Shown here one piece after another: positions 1 to 7,847 of a stretch of DNA of 63,671 bases. The position numbers were made by a program, and so were the translations under genes. Position 1 is the first letter of the stretch; every line of letters begins with the position of its first letter. The notes beneath the pieces were generated by a model, which was not told the DNA's origin, searched no databases, and saw nothing but the letters and a program-made list of their open reading frames with translations. This stretch comes from Nitrospinaceae bacterium (GTDB lineage: Bacteria; Nitrospinota_A; UBA7883; JAJDBK01). The stretch lies in NCBI GenBank assembly GCA_029261405.1, contig JAJDBK010000037.1, positions 5,001 through 68,671 of the forward strand, given 5' to 3'.

Positions 1-443
<443 letters not shown>

Positions 444-813
444 AATTATATGCAAACTGTATCATTACAATACAGATAAGCTACAACCGAAAGTCAATCC
501 GTTTAGATTGAATCTGGCTTGTAAAGGTCAAATCCTAATTAAAAGATATGACGTATAAAAGACCCGCGTCGTTCTATCTTCGACGCGCTCCCGCGATTTC
601 AATGAACAGGTTTCCGCCACAAACGTGTTGTAGCGAAGGGGTGAGTCTACAGACACCAGGACACCAAGTCAACACAAACTTTCAACTAAGGGCAAATTAC
701 ACAAAACCACCATGAAACAACCGTAAAACCACCAATTGCCACCACAATCAAAACAACAAAAGGCCAGAAAAGAAACGCTCAAAAGCCATCTATACCTAGC
801 TCCGCTTAACATA
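444..813 (-). promoter_or_regulatory. rrn leader region
   Basis: About 370 bases between the 16S 5' end and the most upstream rrn promoter candidate hold no convincing gene on either strand. On the minus strand the stretch contains several TTGAC boxes (672-667, 531-526 and 497-492), of which the first has a reasonably placed -10. The rest is presumably the transcribed leader needed for 16S processing. I could not identify boxA/boxC antitermination elements with confidence. Confidence 0.6.
644..672 (-). promoter_or_regulatory. rrn promoter P2 candidate
   Basis: The minus strand has TTGACT at 672-667 and TAGACT at 649-644 with 17 bp between them. rRNA operons often carry tandem promoters, which supports this weaker match. 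It is a pattern match only. Confidence 0.4.
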
Positions 814-837
814 GGAGTGTTAATATGGGTTTGTCAA
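808..837 (-). promoter_or_regulatory. rrn promoter P1 candidate
   Basis: The minus strand has a perfect TTGACA at 837-832 and TATGTT at 813-808 (4 of 6 consensus bases), separated by 18 bp. Transcription would begin near 801 and run through a ~355 nt leader into the 16S gene. The perfect -35 and its position upstream of an rRNA gene make it the best sigma-70 promoter visible in the window. Confidence 0.65.
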
Positions 838-901
838 ACTAACCATCAGTAAACGGTCGATATCGGAGCCTATAAGGAAAAAGCGCCTACGGAACACCCT
901 C

Positions 902-1354
902 ATGAATAAACCGTTCATCGATTTCTACAAGACCCTTGAGGTATCCAGGCAGGCGAGCCAGGAGCTGATAAGGGTCTCATACAGGAAGCTCGCCTTCCGC
1001 TACCATCCCGATAACTTCAAAGAGGGGAATGAGGCCCGATTCCTCATCATAAAAGAAGCCCATGACACCCTGACAAACGAGACAAAAAAAATCGACTATG
1101 ATCGTCTCCTGAAAAGAAGGGAGACACCGCATGAGAAACCGGCGGGACACGTCCGCGCCAATCACGATCTCTCCTTCGTCGCAGCGTATGTGAACAAGAA
1201 AAAACCGTGGGAGAGCAGACCAGGACCCGCCCCCACCATGCAAACCCACAGGAACCAGACCAGATGCCCAGCATGTGGTGGCTACGGTCTTCTCCTCGAC
1301 CGGTTCGGAGGACAAAAACCGTGCGTCACATGCTACGGATCAGGCCGGAAATAG
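902..1354 (+). CDS. J-domain protein with C-terminal zinc-finger-like cysteines
   Basis: A 150-residue DnaJ-family co-chaperone-like protein. Residues 5-68 form a J domain with the diagnostic HPD tripeptide at 35-37, which in this family stimulates the ATPase of an Hsp70 (DnaK) partner. The middle is polar and probably disordered. The C-terminus carries two CxxC pairs (Cys122/125 and Cys141/144), each followed by a Gly-rich CxxCxGxG-like ending, like half of the DnaJ zinc-finger region. The C-terminal substrate-binding domains of full DnaJ are missing, so it is not the housekeeping dnaJ. It stands alone between the rrn promoter region and a Fic pseudogene, and no strong ribosome-binding site precedes its ATG. 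The family call is firm; the client is unknown. Confidence 0.85.
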   Translation: MNKPFIDFYKTLEVSRQASQELIRVSYRKLAFRYHPDNFKEGNEARFLIIKEAHDTLTNETKKIDYDRLLKRRETPHEKPAGHVRANHDLSFVAAYVNKKKPWESRPGPAPTMQTHRNQTRCPACGGYGLLLDRFGGQKPCVTCYGSGRK

Positions 1355-1401
1355 GTTTATAACACCATCGTGGCATTCCAATTTCCAGTTCCAAACACCC
1401 G

Positions 1402-1450
1402 AACTCTCAATTTGAGAGTTACTGAGAATTAACTGAGAGTTCAGTCTCAA
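1402..1450 (+). promoter_or_regulatory. Operator-like array of TGAGAG half-sites
   Basis: A perfect 9-bp inverted repeat, AACTCTCAA-T-TTGAGAGTT, occupies 1402-1420. Further half-sites follow at 1422-1430 (CTGAGAATT), 1433-1441 (CTGAGAGTT) and an inverted one near 1443-1450 (AGTCTCAA). The half-sites recur every 10-11 bp, so they lie on one face of the helix. The array ends 15 bp before the start of the Fic-family reading frame, which fits an autoregulatory operator read by the C-terminal winged helix that such Fic proteins carry. The link to Fic is inference. Confidence 0.6.
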
Positions 1451-1465
1451 CAGGGAAAGATAATT

Positions 1466-2105
1466 ATGCAAATCCCGATCAAACCGCCTGATATTAATGA
1501 AATTATAACAAATATTTCTTCTTCAAGGCTCTTCTTGCCTGAAATGAGAAATAGCGCTGTTAAAAACACACAGACAAGGTACAGGCGCTGGGACGAACTC
1601 AGACATCGAAAGCCTCCAGAAGGATACACGCTCGAACAGTGGTTGGCCGCTATAAAGCTCTCCAGATTTCCAATGGAAAAAGAACTTCCATTCACCGAAA
1701 GCCCAACCTTCTCAACCCCTGATTGCGTACTACAAAAACTGCATTGGATAGATCAGGGCGCTAGTGGCTCAATGTTGGGCGAAAACAGCCTTGTCTCCTC
1801 CCAAACCAAAGGAAGCCAACTAATCCACTCTCTCATGGATGAGGCGATTGACTCAAGCCGACTGGAGGGCGCCGCTACCACCCGCAGGGTGGCAAAAGAA
1901 ATGATCAGGAAAAAAAAAGCTGGGCTCCGTATACGCGATAGAAATACATATGCGTTATCACGGTGTTTCGTACAACACCGCCCGGGCGGACCTGCTCGCG
2001 TTATCGGATGAACTGGGACTCCTCGACATGCGCAAGTCGGGCAGAAAGTTTACTTATATCTCCCCGGTGGATCTCAAAGAGCGTCTGGCTGGAGGAGTGG
2101 GCTGA
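1466..2105 (+). pseudogene. Fic-family protein remnant with catalytic core deleted
   Basis: From 1466 the frame encodes the N-terminal region typical of bacterial Fic (AMP-transferase) proteins. It includes the family's inhibitory helix (SSRLEGAATT at about residues 132-141, followed by AKEMIR). Near 1938-1950 the homology jumps. In another frame, 1950-2105 encodes the C-terminal winged-helix end of the same family (MRYHGVSYNTARADL, then a TYISP segment and a TGA at 2103). The central Fic domain with its HPFxxGNGR catalytic loop is absent, so about 150-200 residues appear to be lost and the two ends are out of frame. The first frame itself runs on to a stop at 2009-2011. The 3' end overlaps the convergent flippase gene. 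A functional AMP-transferase is not possible from this locus; a short repressor-like product from 1950 cannot be excluded. Confidence 0.8.
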
Positions 2106-3366
2106 GTTTTTTCGCTTTCTGGAAGCCTGTATATTTGATGAAGAACTTGATTATCTCCATGAAGAGCATTCCGTAGACGGCGCCGTAGATACCGTACCAC
2201 CCTACCACCAGGTTTGCGGCTATGAGGCTGAAGATCATGGCTGTGGCGTTGGCCACGAAGAGCGGATTTGTATATTCGAGCGCTTTTAAGCCGGTCTCAA
2301 GTGGCAGTTTCATGGCTCTGAGAAAATAGACCCCGGCGAAACCGCGCAACGCCCATACGAACGGTTCATACTCCGGTCCGTATATCGTTGTGAGCAGGTA
2401 TCCGGGAAATATAACCACCACCAGAGCGAACAAGAAGGTGACTCCACATGTCACCATGCCCAGTCTGGTGAGAAATCTACCAAGAGATTCCAGACCGCCA
2501 CTCATCACCGCTTTTGAAGCCTTGACTAGCGCAATGTTGTTAAGGGCGAAGAACATGATGTGAGTCACCCCCATTATGGTCTGGCAGGCTTTAAGGGCGC
2601 CAGCGGCCGAGGCGCCTAACAGGATTCCGGCGAAAATTGTAAACATGCTTTCCGAGACCCATCTCATCGATTCGCTGGCCACCAACCACTTGCCGAGTTG
2701 GAAGTTCCTCCGGACTGTGGAGGTAAAGTTTGCTCTCCCCCCCCAGGTCATTTTATCCATAAAAAACCCGCCACAAATAGCCCCGGTCAGGGAAGAGAGG
2801 GTAATGACCCAGAGTACATTGGCGGCGCTTGCGATTCCCGTGTAGACAAGGAGCGCAAACAGTCCCAGTTTTCCACCATAGCTTATCAGGTCGCTCAAAA
2901 AAGCGGGGCCGACCCGCAGTCGGGTGAAAAAATATCGCCTGACGAAATCCTGTAGTTGGAACGCGAATGTGGCGCATGCAAGAGGGGCCGCCATACTTCC
3001 CGCCCGCCATTGGGGATAAAGGATATCACTTGCCAGGGCGCCAATAAATATGAGCAGGAACGAGCAGGTTGCGACGACCAGTTCCTGTATTGCCATATCG
3101 CCATAATAGTCCGATTCCTTCAAAGGCTCGATTTTCGGGCCGACACTCATCATCGGGTTTATGACAAGAGCGTTCTGCACACCGTTGACGAAGATAGCCA
3201 TGAGCCACGCCAGCGTAAACACGCCGAACTCAGCAAGTCCGAGGTAGCGGGCCAGAACCACCCCGGTGAGGAAATTCATGCCGCTTACGAACGCCTGATC
3301 GGCCACCACGAGGTTTACATGGAAATAACGCTTCCACAAGGCTGTTAATTTTTTGGCAAAGGTCAT
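2074..3366 (-). CDS. Polysaccharide flippase-like membrane protein (Wzx/MOP type)
   Basis: A 430-residue polytopic inner-membrane protein. The N-terminal pattern (ADQAFVSGMNFLTGVVLAR then YLGLAEFGVF) and the even spread of about 12 hydrophobic segments match the oligosaccharidyl-lipid flippases of the MOP superfamily, which translocate lipid-linked sugar units. Its length is usual for the family. The nearest polysaccharide genes start 15 kb away, so it may serve the large locus at 25-49 kb, which has no flippase of its own, but this is inference. It lies 12 bp downstream of the hybrid histidine kinase on the same strand and is probably co-transcribed with it. Confidence 0.75.
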   Translation of the reverse strand: MTFAKKLTALWKRYFHVNLVVADQAFVSGMNFLTGVVLARYLGLAEFGVFTLAWLMAIFVNGVQNALVINPMMSVGPKIEPLKESDYYGDMAIQELVVATCSFLLIFIGALASDILYPQWRAGSMAAPLACATFAFQLQDFVRRYFFTRLRVGPAFLSDLISYGGKLGLFALLVYTGIASAANVLWVITLSSLTGAICGGFFMDKMTWGGRANFTSTVRRNFQLGKWLVASESMRWVSESMFTIFAGILLGASAAGALKACQTIMGVTHIMFFALNNIALVKASKAVMSGGLESLGRFLTRLGMVTCGVTFLFALVVVIFPGYLLTTIYGPEYEPFVWALRGFAGVYFLRAMKLPLETGLKALEYTNPLFVANATAMIFSLIAANLVVGWYGIYGAVYGMLFMEIIKFFIKYTGFQKAKKLSPLLQPDAL

Positions 3367-3378
3367 CAGTTGCCTATG

Positions 3379-6300
3379 CTAGATGACATATTTCCTGACT
3401 CTGGGAATGAACTCCTCCTTGTTGACCGGTTTCGGGATAAAATCGTCGGCGCCGAGCCGTACCGCCTTCTCACTCGTCTCCATTCTGTTGTCAGAAGTCA
3501 CAAGGATTACAGGAACGTTTGAAGTGGCCGGGTTTCTCTTTATACGAGTCAGCGCTTCGAACCCATCCATAACCGGCATCTTTACATCGCAAACCACAAT
3601 GTCCGGCGATTCCTTATCTATAAGTTCAAGGGCGATTTTTCCATTTTCCGCCTCCAGAGTATTCACGTTAATGCTGTGCAGAAGCTCCCTGAAAAGGTAA
3701 CGCATGATAGCGTCGTCATCCACCACCAATGCGACCGGCTTTCTTGTAGGCAATCTTGCAAAAAAGATACTCCCCTCGCCAGAAGTCGATTCTACCGAGA
3801 GAGAGCCTCCGTGCGCTTCCATTATATCGTTGCAGAGCGGAAGCCCCAGGCCGGTCCCTTTCTCCCCGTCGGTTCCAAGCGTTGTGGTTTTTACATCGTG
3901 TCGGAAAAGATCGGGCGCCAGGTCTTCGTCAACGCCTTCACCGGTATCCTTGACCGCAATGGTGGAGAGTTCTGACGAGGGAGCGAACATGGTGATAGTG
4001 TCCCCCGGTTTGCAGAATTTGACGGCGTTGGCCAGAAGGTTTTGCAGAACCTCCACCAGCAGATCCATGTCAGCGTACAACCTTGTGTTTTCCGGCATTT
4101 CATTTTTAATAGAGACACCTTTCTCTTTGGCGGCAAAGGAGATTGTGGCTCCAGCTATGGCGCAGATTGTGTTCCCATCCACAAACTTTTTGTTCAGTTG
4201 TATCTGCCCCATGCGAAACCTGCTCACATGCAGAACCTCGTCTATCATCTTGACGGTACGTTCGGCTGTTCCATGAGCGTTTTTTATAAACTCCATATAT
4301 TGGGAGAGGGCGGGGTTATCCTCCTCTCTCATAAGCAGTTTGAGCAGGACTATTATCGAAGCGAAGGGTGATTTCATGTCGTGGGCGATCAGAGAGACGT
4401 ATTTGTCTTTCTCAACTGTGGCGCTTTCAGCCTGTTCTTTTGATACACGAAGTTTCTCTTCTGATATGTGCCGCTCAAGCGCCCTTCCTACCTGAGCGCT
4501 GATGTGGGACATGCTCTCCATCAACCGCTCGTCCCGCTCCATCGCATCGGCGGAGAAAAACTCCATCACAGCCCGAACTTCCTCGCCGATCAAAACCGGG
4601 AACGCCACACCGGCGCCTAATCCAGAGGCCTCGGCGGAGAGAGCCCTGGGAAAGTTTTTATCCCGTGATATATCCATAATCCATGACGGTTTCCCGTTTT
4701 TCAGAACCCTCCCCGGAAGGCCACTTCCGATGGAGAACCTTGTTTTCATGGTCATTTTCTTGAATTCACTAAATTTCTTGTTTTTCTTAAGATGCCATAC
4801 ACCGCTTGAATAGAGGAACGAGCGGGTCTCCTCGTCTACCATATAGACATGCCCAACAGGCCAGTTGTTCATTTCACATACCCGCTCAAGGCAAAACCGG
4901 AAAGCTTCATCCACATGGGTGGCCTGGTTGGCCGCCACAGCCACTTCCTGCAAGAGCTTCACATAAGAGTGTTCCTGCTGGAATTTTCCGTCTTTATCTT
5001 TTCTTTCGGAAATATCACGGATCGCCCCCGTAAAAAGCAGGTTTGTTTCGTTTAATCTCGTCTCTTCGATCCGCAACTCCAGTGGAAAAGTATCGCCATT
5101 TTTCTTCAGGCCCAAAAGCTCCACCCTTTTCCCCAGCACGGTCGGTTTTCCGCTCTGCAGATATCTGTTCATACCGGTCGAATGCGCATCCCTGAAGTTT
5201 TCCGGCATCAGGATGTGGATATGCTCTCCTAATAGCTCCCCTTTCCCATATTGGAAAGTCTCTTCCAACTCGTGGTTCGCATATCTGATAATCGAATCGG
5301 AACCGATAACAATAACCCCTTCACCGACGGTCTTGACGATGGCGCTGGTTCTCCGCTCACTTAACCGAGTCTCCTCCTCAGCCAGTTTCCTCTTGAAATC
5401 GGCTTTGATAACCAGAAAGATTCCGAAACCGAAGATGACACACAAGGCGAAGTAAAGTTGTACCAGGCCATACTTTAATTCACGCGACTGTCCGGATAAA
5501 ATCTCCCCACTGACAAATGAAACTATATGAAATGTGCAACGTTCAGCGCCGCTCACTGCAACTTTCTCTTTTGGGCAAAAGGTTGAAAAGGAGAACAACC
5601 CGTTATCAGTCATTTTCTGACCTGTGCCGTGTTTTTTGATGAAACGCCACTCTTCCGGGTATATTGCGGAAAACCTGACACCCCGTTTATCCGGGTACAT
5701 GAATCCCCACTCGTATTCCGGTTCGGGTCCGATCAGCCAATAACCCTCTCTGTTAAGAAGAAACGAGACACCTATGGCGCTTGTGGCGACCTCCTTGAGG
5801 TTGTCGAGGATTTTTTCACCCGCATAATTGAGAATTACTATTCCACGTCGTTTGCCGTCAGAACTGAAAACGGGGGTCGCAAACCGGATCATCGGTTTTT
5901 TCGGCGCTTCGATTTCCTTATTCTTCACGTTCAGGTCGAACGGAGAGACATAGATCTCACCTTCGGCAAGTTTCATCGTTTCAGTGAAATAATAACGATG
6001 GCTTTTGTCCTGAAGCGCCTCTGTAGGTATAATCCTGGACTTGTTGTCGCTGTAATCGACCCTTATAACCTCCATCCCGTTTTCGTTAATAAGTCGTATC
6101 TGAGCGTACAACCTTTTCAGGTTGGAGAGGTTCAGGTAATCCCTGGCCAGATCCGACTGTTCGTATTCATCAATGTTGTTCAGACGCGCTACAAGTTCGT
6201 GATGTTTTGACAGAAAGAACAGGTCGGAAAATATGTGTTTGAAATCGGATGCGATGGTCTTCAGTTGCAGGGTGACCATATTGCCCTCTTTGGTTTTGAT

Positions 6301-6402
6301 AATTTCCAGGTTGGCGCTGGTAACGGAATAGTACAATATGGCAATGGAGCCGACCAGAAGAAGAGCCACTACCGGGAAAATGATGAGAAACCGCTTGAGC
6401 AT
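3379..6402 (-). CDS. Hybrid sensor histidine kinase (Cache-like, PAS, GAF, HisKA, HATPase, REC)
   Basis: A 1007-residue membrane sensor. A transmembrane helix (about 5-28) and a second (about 312-333) flank a ~280-residue periplasmic sensor resembling a double-Cache fold. A PAS domain (about 350-465) and a GAF domain (about 480-645) follow. The HisKA H-box is at 668-690 with phospho-accepting His674 (SLIAHDMKSPF). The ATPase domain shows the N box (NLLANAVKF, 788-796), DTGEG (819-823) and GTGLGLPLC (849-857). The C-terminal receiver (about 888-1007) has Asp939 as phosphoacceptor plus the acidic pair near 895 and Lys991. All catalytic residues are present, so phosphorelay activity is expected. 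No separate response regulator with an output domain is adjacent. The ligand is unknown. Confidence 0.9.
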   Translation of the reverse strand: MLKRFLIIFPVVALLLVGSIAILYYSVTSANLEIIKTKEGNMVTLQLKTIASDFKHIFSDLFFLSKHHELVARLNNIDEYEQSDLARDYLNLSNLKRLYAQIRLINENGMEVIRVDYSDNKSRIIPTEALQDKSHRYYFTETMKLAEGEIYVSPFDLNVKNKEIEAPKKPMIRFATPVFSSDGKRRGIVILNYAGEKILDNLKEVATSAIGVSFLLNREGYWLIGPEPEYEWGFMYPDKRGVRFSAIYPEEWRFIKKHGTGQKMTDNGLFSFSTFCPKEKVAVSGAERCTFHIVSFVSGEILSGQSRELKYGLVQLYFALCVIFGFGIFLVIKADFKRKLAEEETRLSERRTSAIVKTVGEGVIVIGSDSIIRYANHELEETFQYGKGELLGEHIHILMPENFRDAHSTGMNRYLQSGKPTVLGKRVELLGLKKNGDTFPLELRIEETRLNETNLLFTGAIRDISERKDKDGKFQQEHSYVKLLQEVAVAANQATHVDEAFRFCLERVCEMNNWPVGHVYMVDEETRSFLYSSGVWHLKKNKKFSEFKKMTMKTRFSIGSGLPGRVLKNGKPSWIMDISRDKNFPRALSAEASGLGAGVAFPVLIGEEVRAVMEFFSADAMERDERLMESMSHISAQVGRALERHISEEKLRVSKEQAESATVEKDKYVSLIAHDMKSPFASIIVLLKLLMREEDNPALSQYMEFIKNAHGTAERTVKMIDEVLHVSRFRMGQIQLNKKFVDGNTICAIAGATISFAAKEKGVSIKNEMPENTRLYADMDLLVEVLQNLLANAVKFCKPGDTITMFAPSSELSTIAVKDTGEGVDEDLAPDLFRHDVKTTTLGTDGEKGTGLGLPLCNDIMEAHGGSLSVESTSGEGSIFFARLPTRKPVALVVDDDAIMRYLFRELLHSINVNTLEAENGKIALELIDKESPDIVVCDVKMPVMDGFEALTRIKRNPATSNVPVILVTSDNRMETSEKAVRLGADDFIPKPVNKEEFIPRVRKYVI

Positions 6403-6512
6403 GCAACGAGCCTGTGTCTGATTTATCCACGAGTATCTGGACTCAATATAACCCAGAACCGGATCGAGGTACAGTTCGGGGATGGATAACTCAGGAAAAG
6501 CCGCCTGGGGCG

Positions 6513-7742
6513 TTACACTTCATCCATGTTTGCAGGATCGTTTATCCTTGTTAGCAACCACCAGCCGGTTCCGATGAATAACGCAAGAGAGGCCACCGCC
6601 AGCCTGTGTTTGATGGTTCCTCCCAGTGGTTCGAAGAGCGCCACGGTAACGCCCCAGACCAGCGGTCCCGATATTGAGGCGGCTTTCCCGGCCATGTTGA
6701 ACAAGCCGAAAAATTCACCGATTTTCTCCCTCGGCGCCAGTTGTACCAACAAGGCCCGGCCCGCCACCCATACACCACCCAACGCCATACCAGCCATGGG
6801 GCCGATGAGCCACGGCAGAAAATCTCCAGTTGCGCAGACCGTCGCCGTGAGCGTTAACAGCCACGCCGCGCATACCAGTTTCAGAGCTTTTAGCGGACCC
6901 AGGGTTGCCGATATCCATCCCCAGCCAAGCGCTCCCACAGCCGCCCCAACAGTGGCGAGCATAAGGAATATGGTCAGGTGGGCGCCTTCCATTTTGAAAA
7001 CCGAATGAGCGTAGATCGACATGAACGCTATGACGGTATTTACTCCATCCAGAATAAAAAAGATGGCGATTATAAAGATGAACAGGCTCCTGTTTTTTCT
7101 CGACTCACGAAAAGTCTTCCGTAACCGATCAAATGCGCCGATCCGCTCTTCACTCCTGTTTACCGGGGGGTCTTTTACCATAATGAAACATGGGATGGAG
7201 AAGAGCAGGAAAAGAAGAGCCGTCGGCCCGAAAGCCATGATCTCACCATATTTCGCCACAACAGGTATCAACAGCCCCAGACCGACAATGGCGCCTATGT
7301 AACCCAACGACACTCCGAGCCCTGCGACACGACTTACGCTCCTCCCCGTAGCCACAGACGGCAACAGCCCGTCGTAATAGACCAGAGAAGCCTGATAACT
7401 GAAATTGGCCACTGCAAAAAGGAGAAGCCCCACCATAAGATCGGATACAAACGATATTCCGGCGGTCATGACACAGCAGAGGGCGGTAAATAAAAACAGG
7501 GGGGGGACACGTCGCCCAGTGTTGTCGGATATGGCCCCCAGAACAGGCAGGGCCACTGCTACAGCCAGCATCGAAACCGAAAGGGCCACTGAGTAATAGA
7601 TATCGGGCGCGTGGTGAATATCGGTCACCCATAGCGGGAAATACCGCGAAACGACGTTCATGGAGAAAATCGTGTTGGCAAAATCGTATAACGCCCAGCT
7701 TACAACCACTCCAGCGGGTGTGATAGTCTTCGGCTCGCCCAT
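6513..7742 (-). CDS. MFS transporter, UMF1 (Atg22-like) family
   Basis: A 409-residue major facilitator protein with about 12 hydrophobic segments in two halves. The N-terminal signature WALYDFANTIFSMNV is characteristic of the UMF1 family (related to vacuolar Atg22). A DNTGRRVPP loop sits between helices 2 and 3, where MFS proteins carry their motif A. Substrates of bacterial members are mostly undefined; export of amino acids or similar small molecules has been suggested for the family. The gene is divergent from the cyclase at 7848, with a ~100 bp shared upstream region. Family confident, substrate unknown. Confidence 0.8.
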   Translation of the reverse strand: MGEPKTITPAGVVVSWALYDFANTIFSMNVVSRYFPLWVTDIHHAPDIYYSVALSVSMLAVAVALPVLGAISDNTGRRVPPLFLFTALCCVMTAGISFVSDLMVGLLLFAVANFSYQASLVYYDGLLPSVATGRSVSRVAGLGVSLGYIGAIVGLGLLIPVVAKYGEIMAFGPTALLFLLFSIPCFIMVKDPPVNRSEERIGAFDRLRKTFRESRKNRSLFIFIIAIFFILDGVNTVIAFMSIYAHSVFKMEGAHLTIFLMLATVGAAVGALGWGWISATLGPLKALKLVCAAWLLTLTATVCATGDFLPWLIGPMAGMALGGVWVAGRALLVQLAPREKIGEFFGLFNMAGKAASISGPLVWGVTVALFEPLGGTIKHRLAVASLALFIGTGWWLLTRINDPANMDEV

Positions 7743-7847
7743 TTTTTCTTTGCTTGTTTAGTAAGGTAGTTCGGGCTATTATATTCAAATCCCGATTGTG
7801 GCGCGTCATAAAGGCGCAAGTTAAAATATGCCGTATCTGAAATTCAT

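Noticed and set aside
641-660. A fourth copy of the stop-codon palindrome near the rrn promoter (GTCTGTAGAC on minus)
   Set aside because: It matches only about 11 bp, is not at a stop codon and coincides with the -10 region of promoter P2.
1963-2289. Plus-strand frame of 108 residues over the Fic remnant and flippase gene
   Set aside because: It mixes frames and runs antisense to the flippase C-terminus; no homology seen.
3383-4371. Several plus-strand frames inside the histidine kinase
   Set aside because: They run opposite to an intact catalytic kinase, with low-complexity Ser/Pro-rich content, as expected of antisense shadows.
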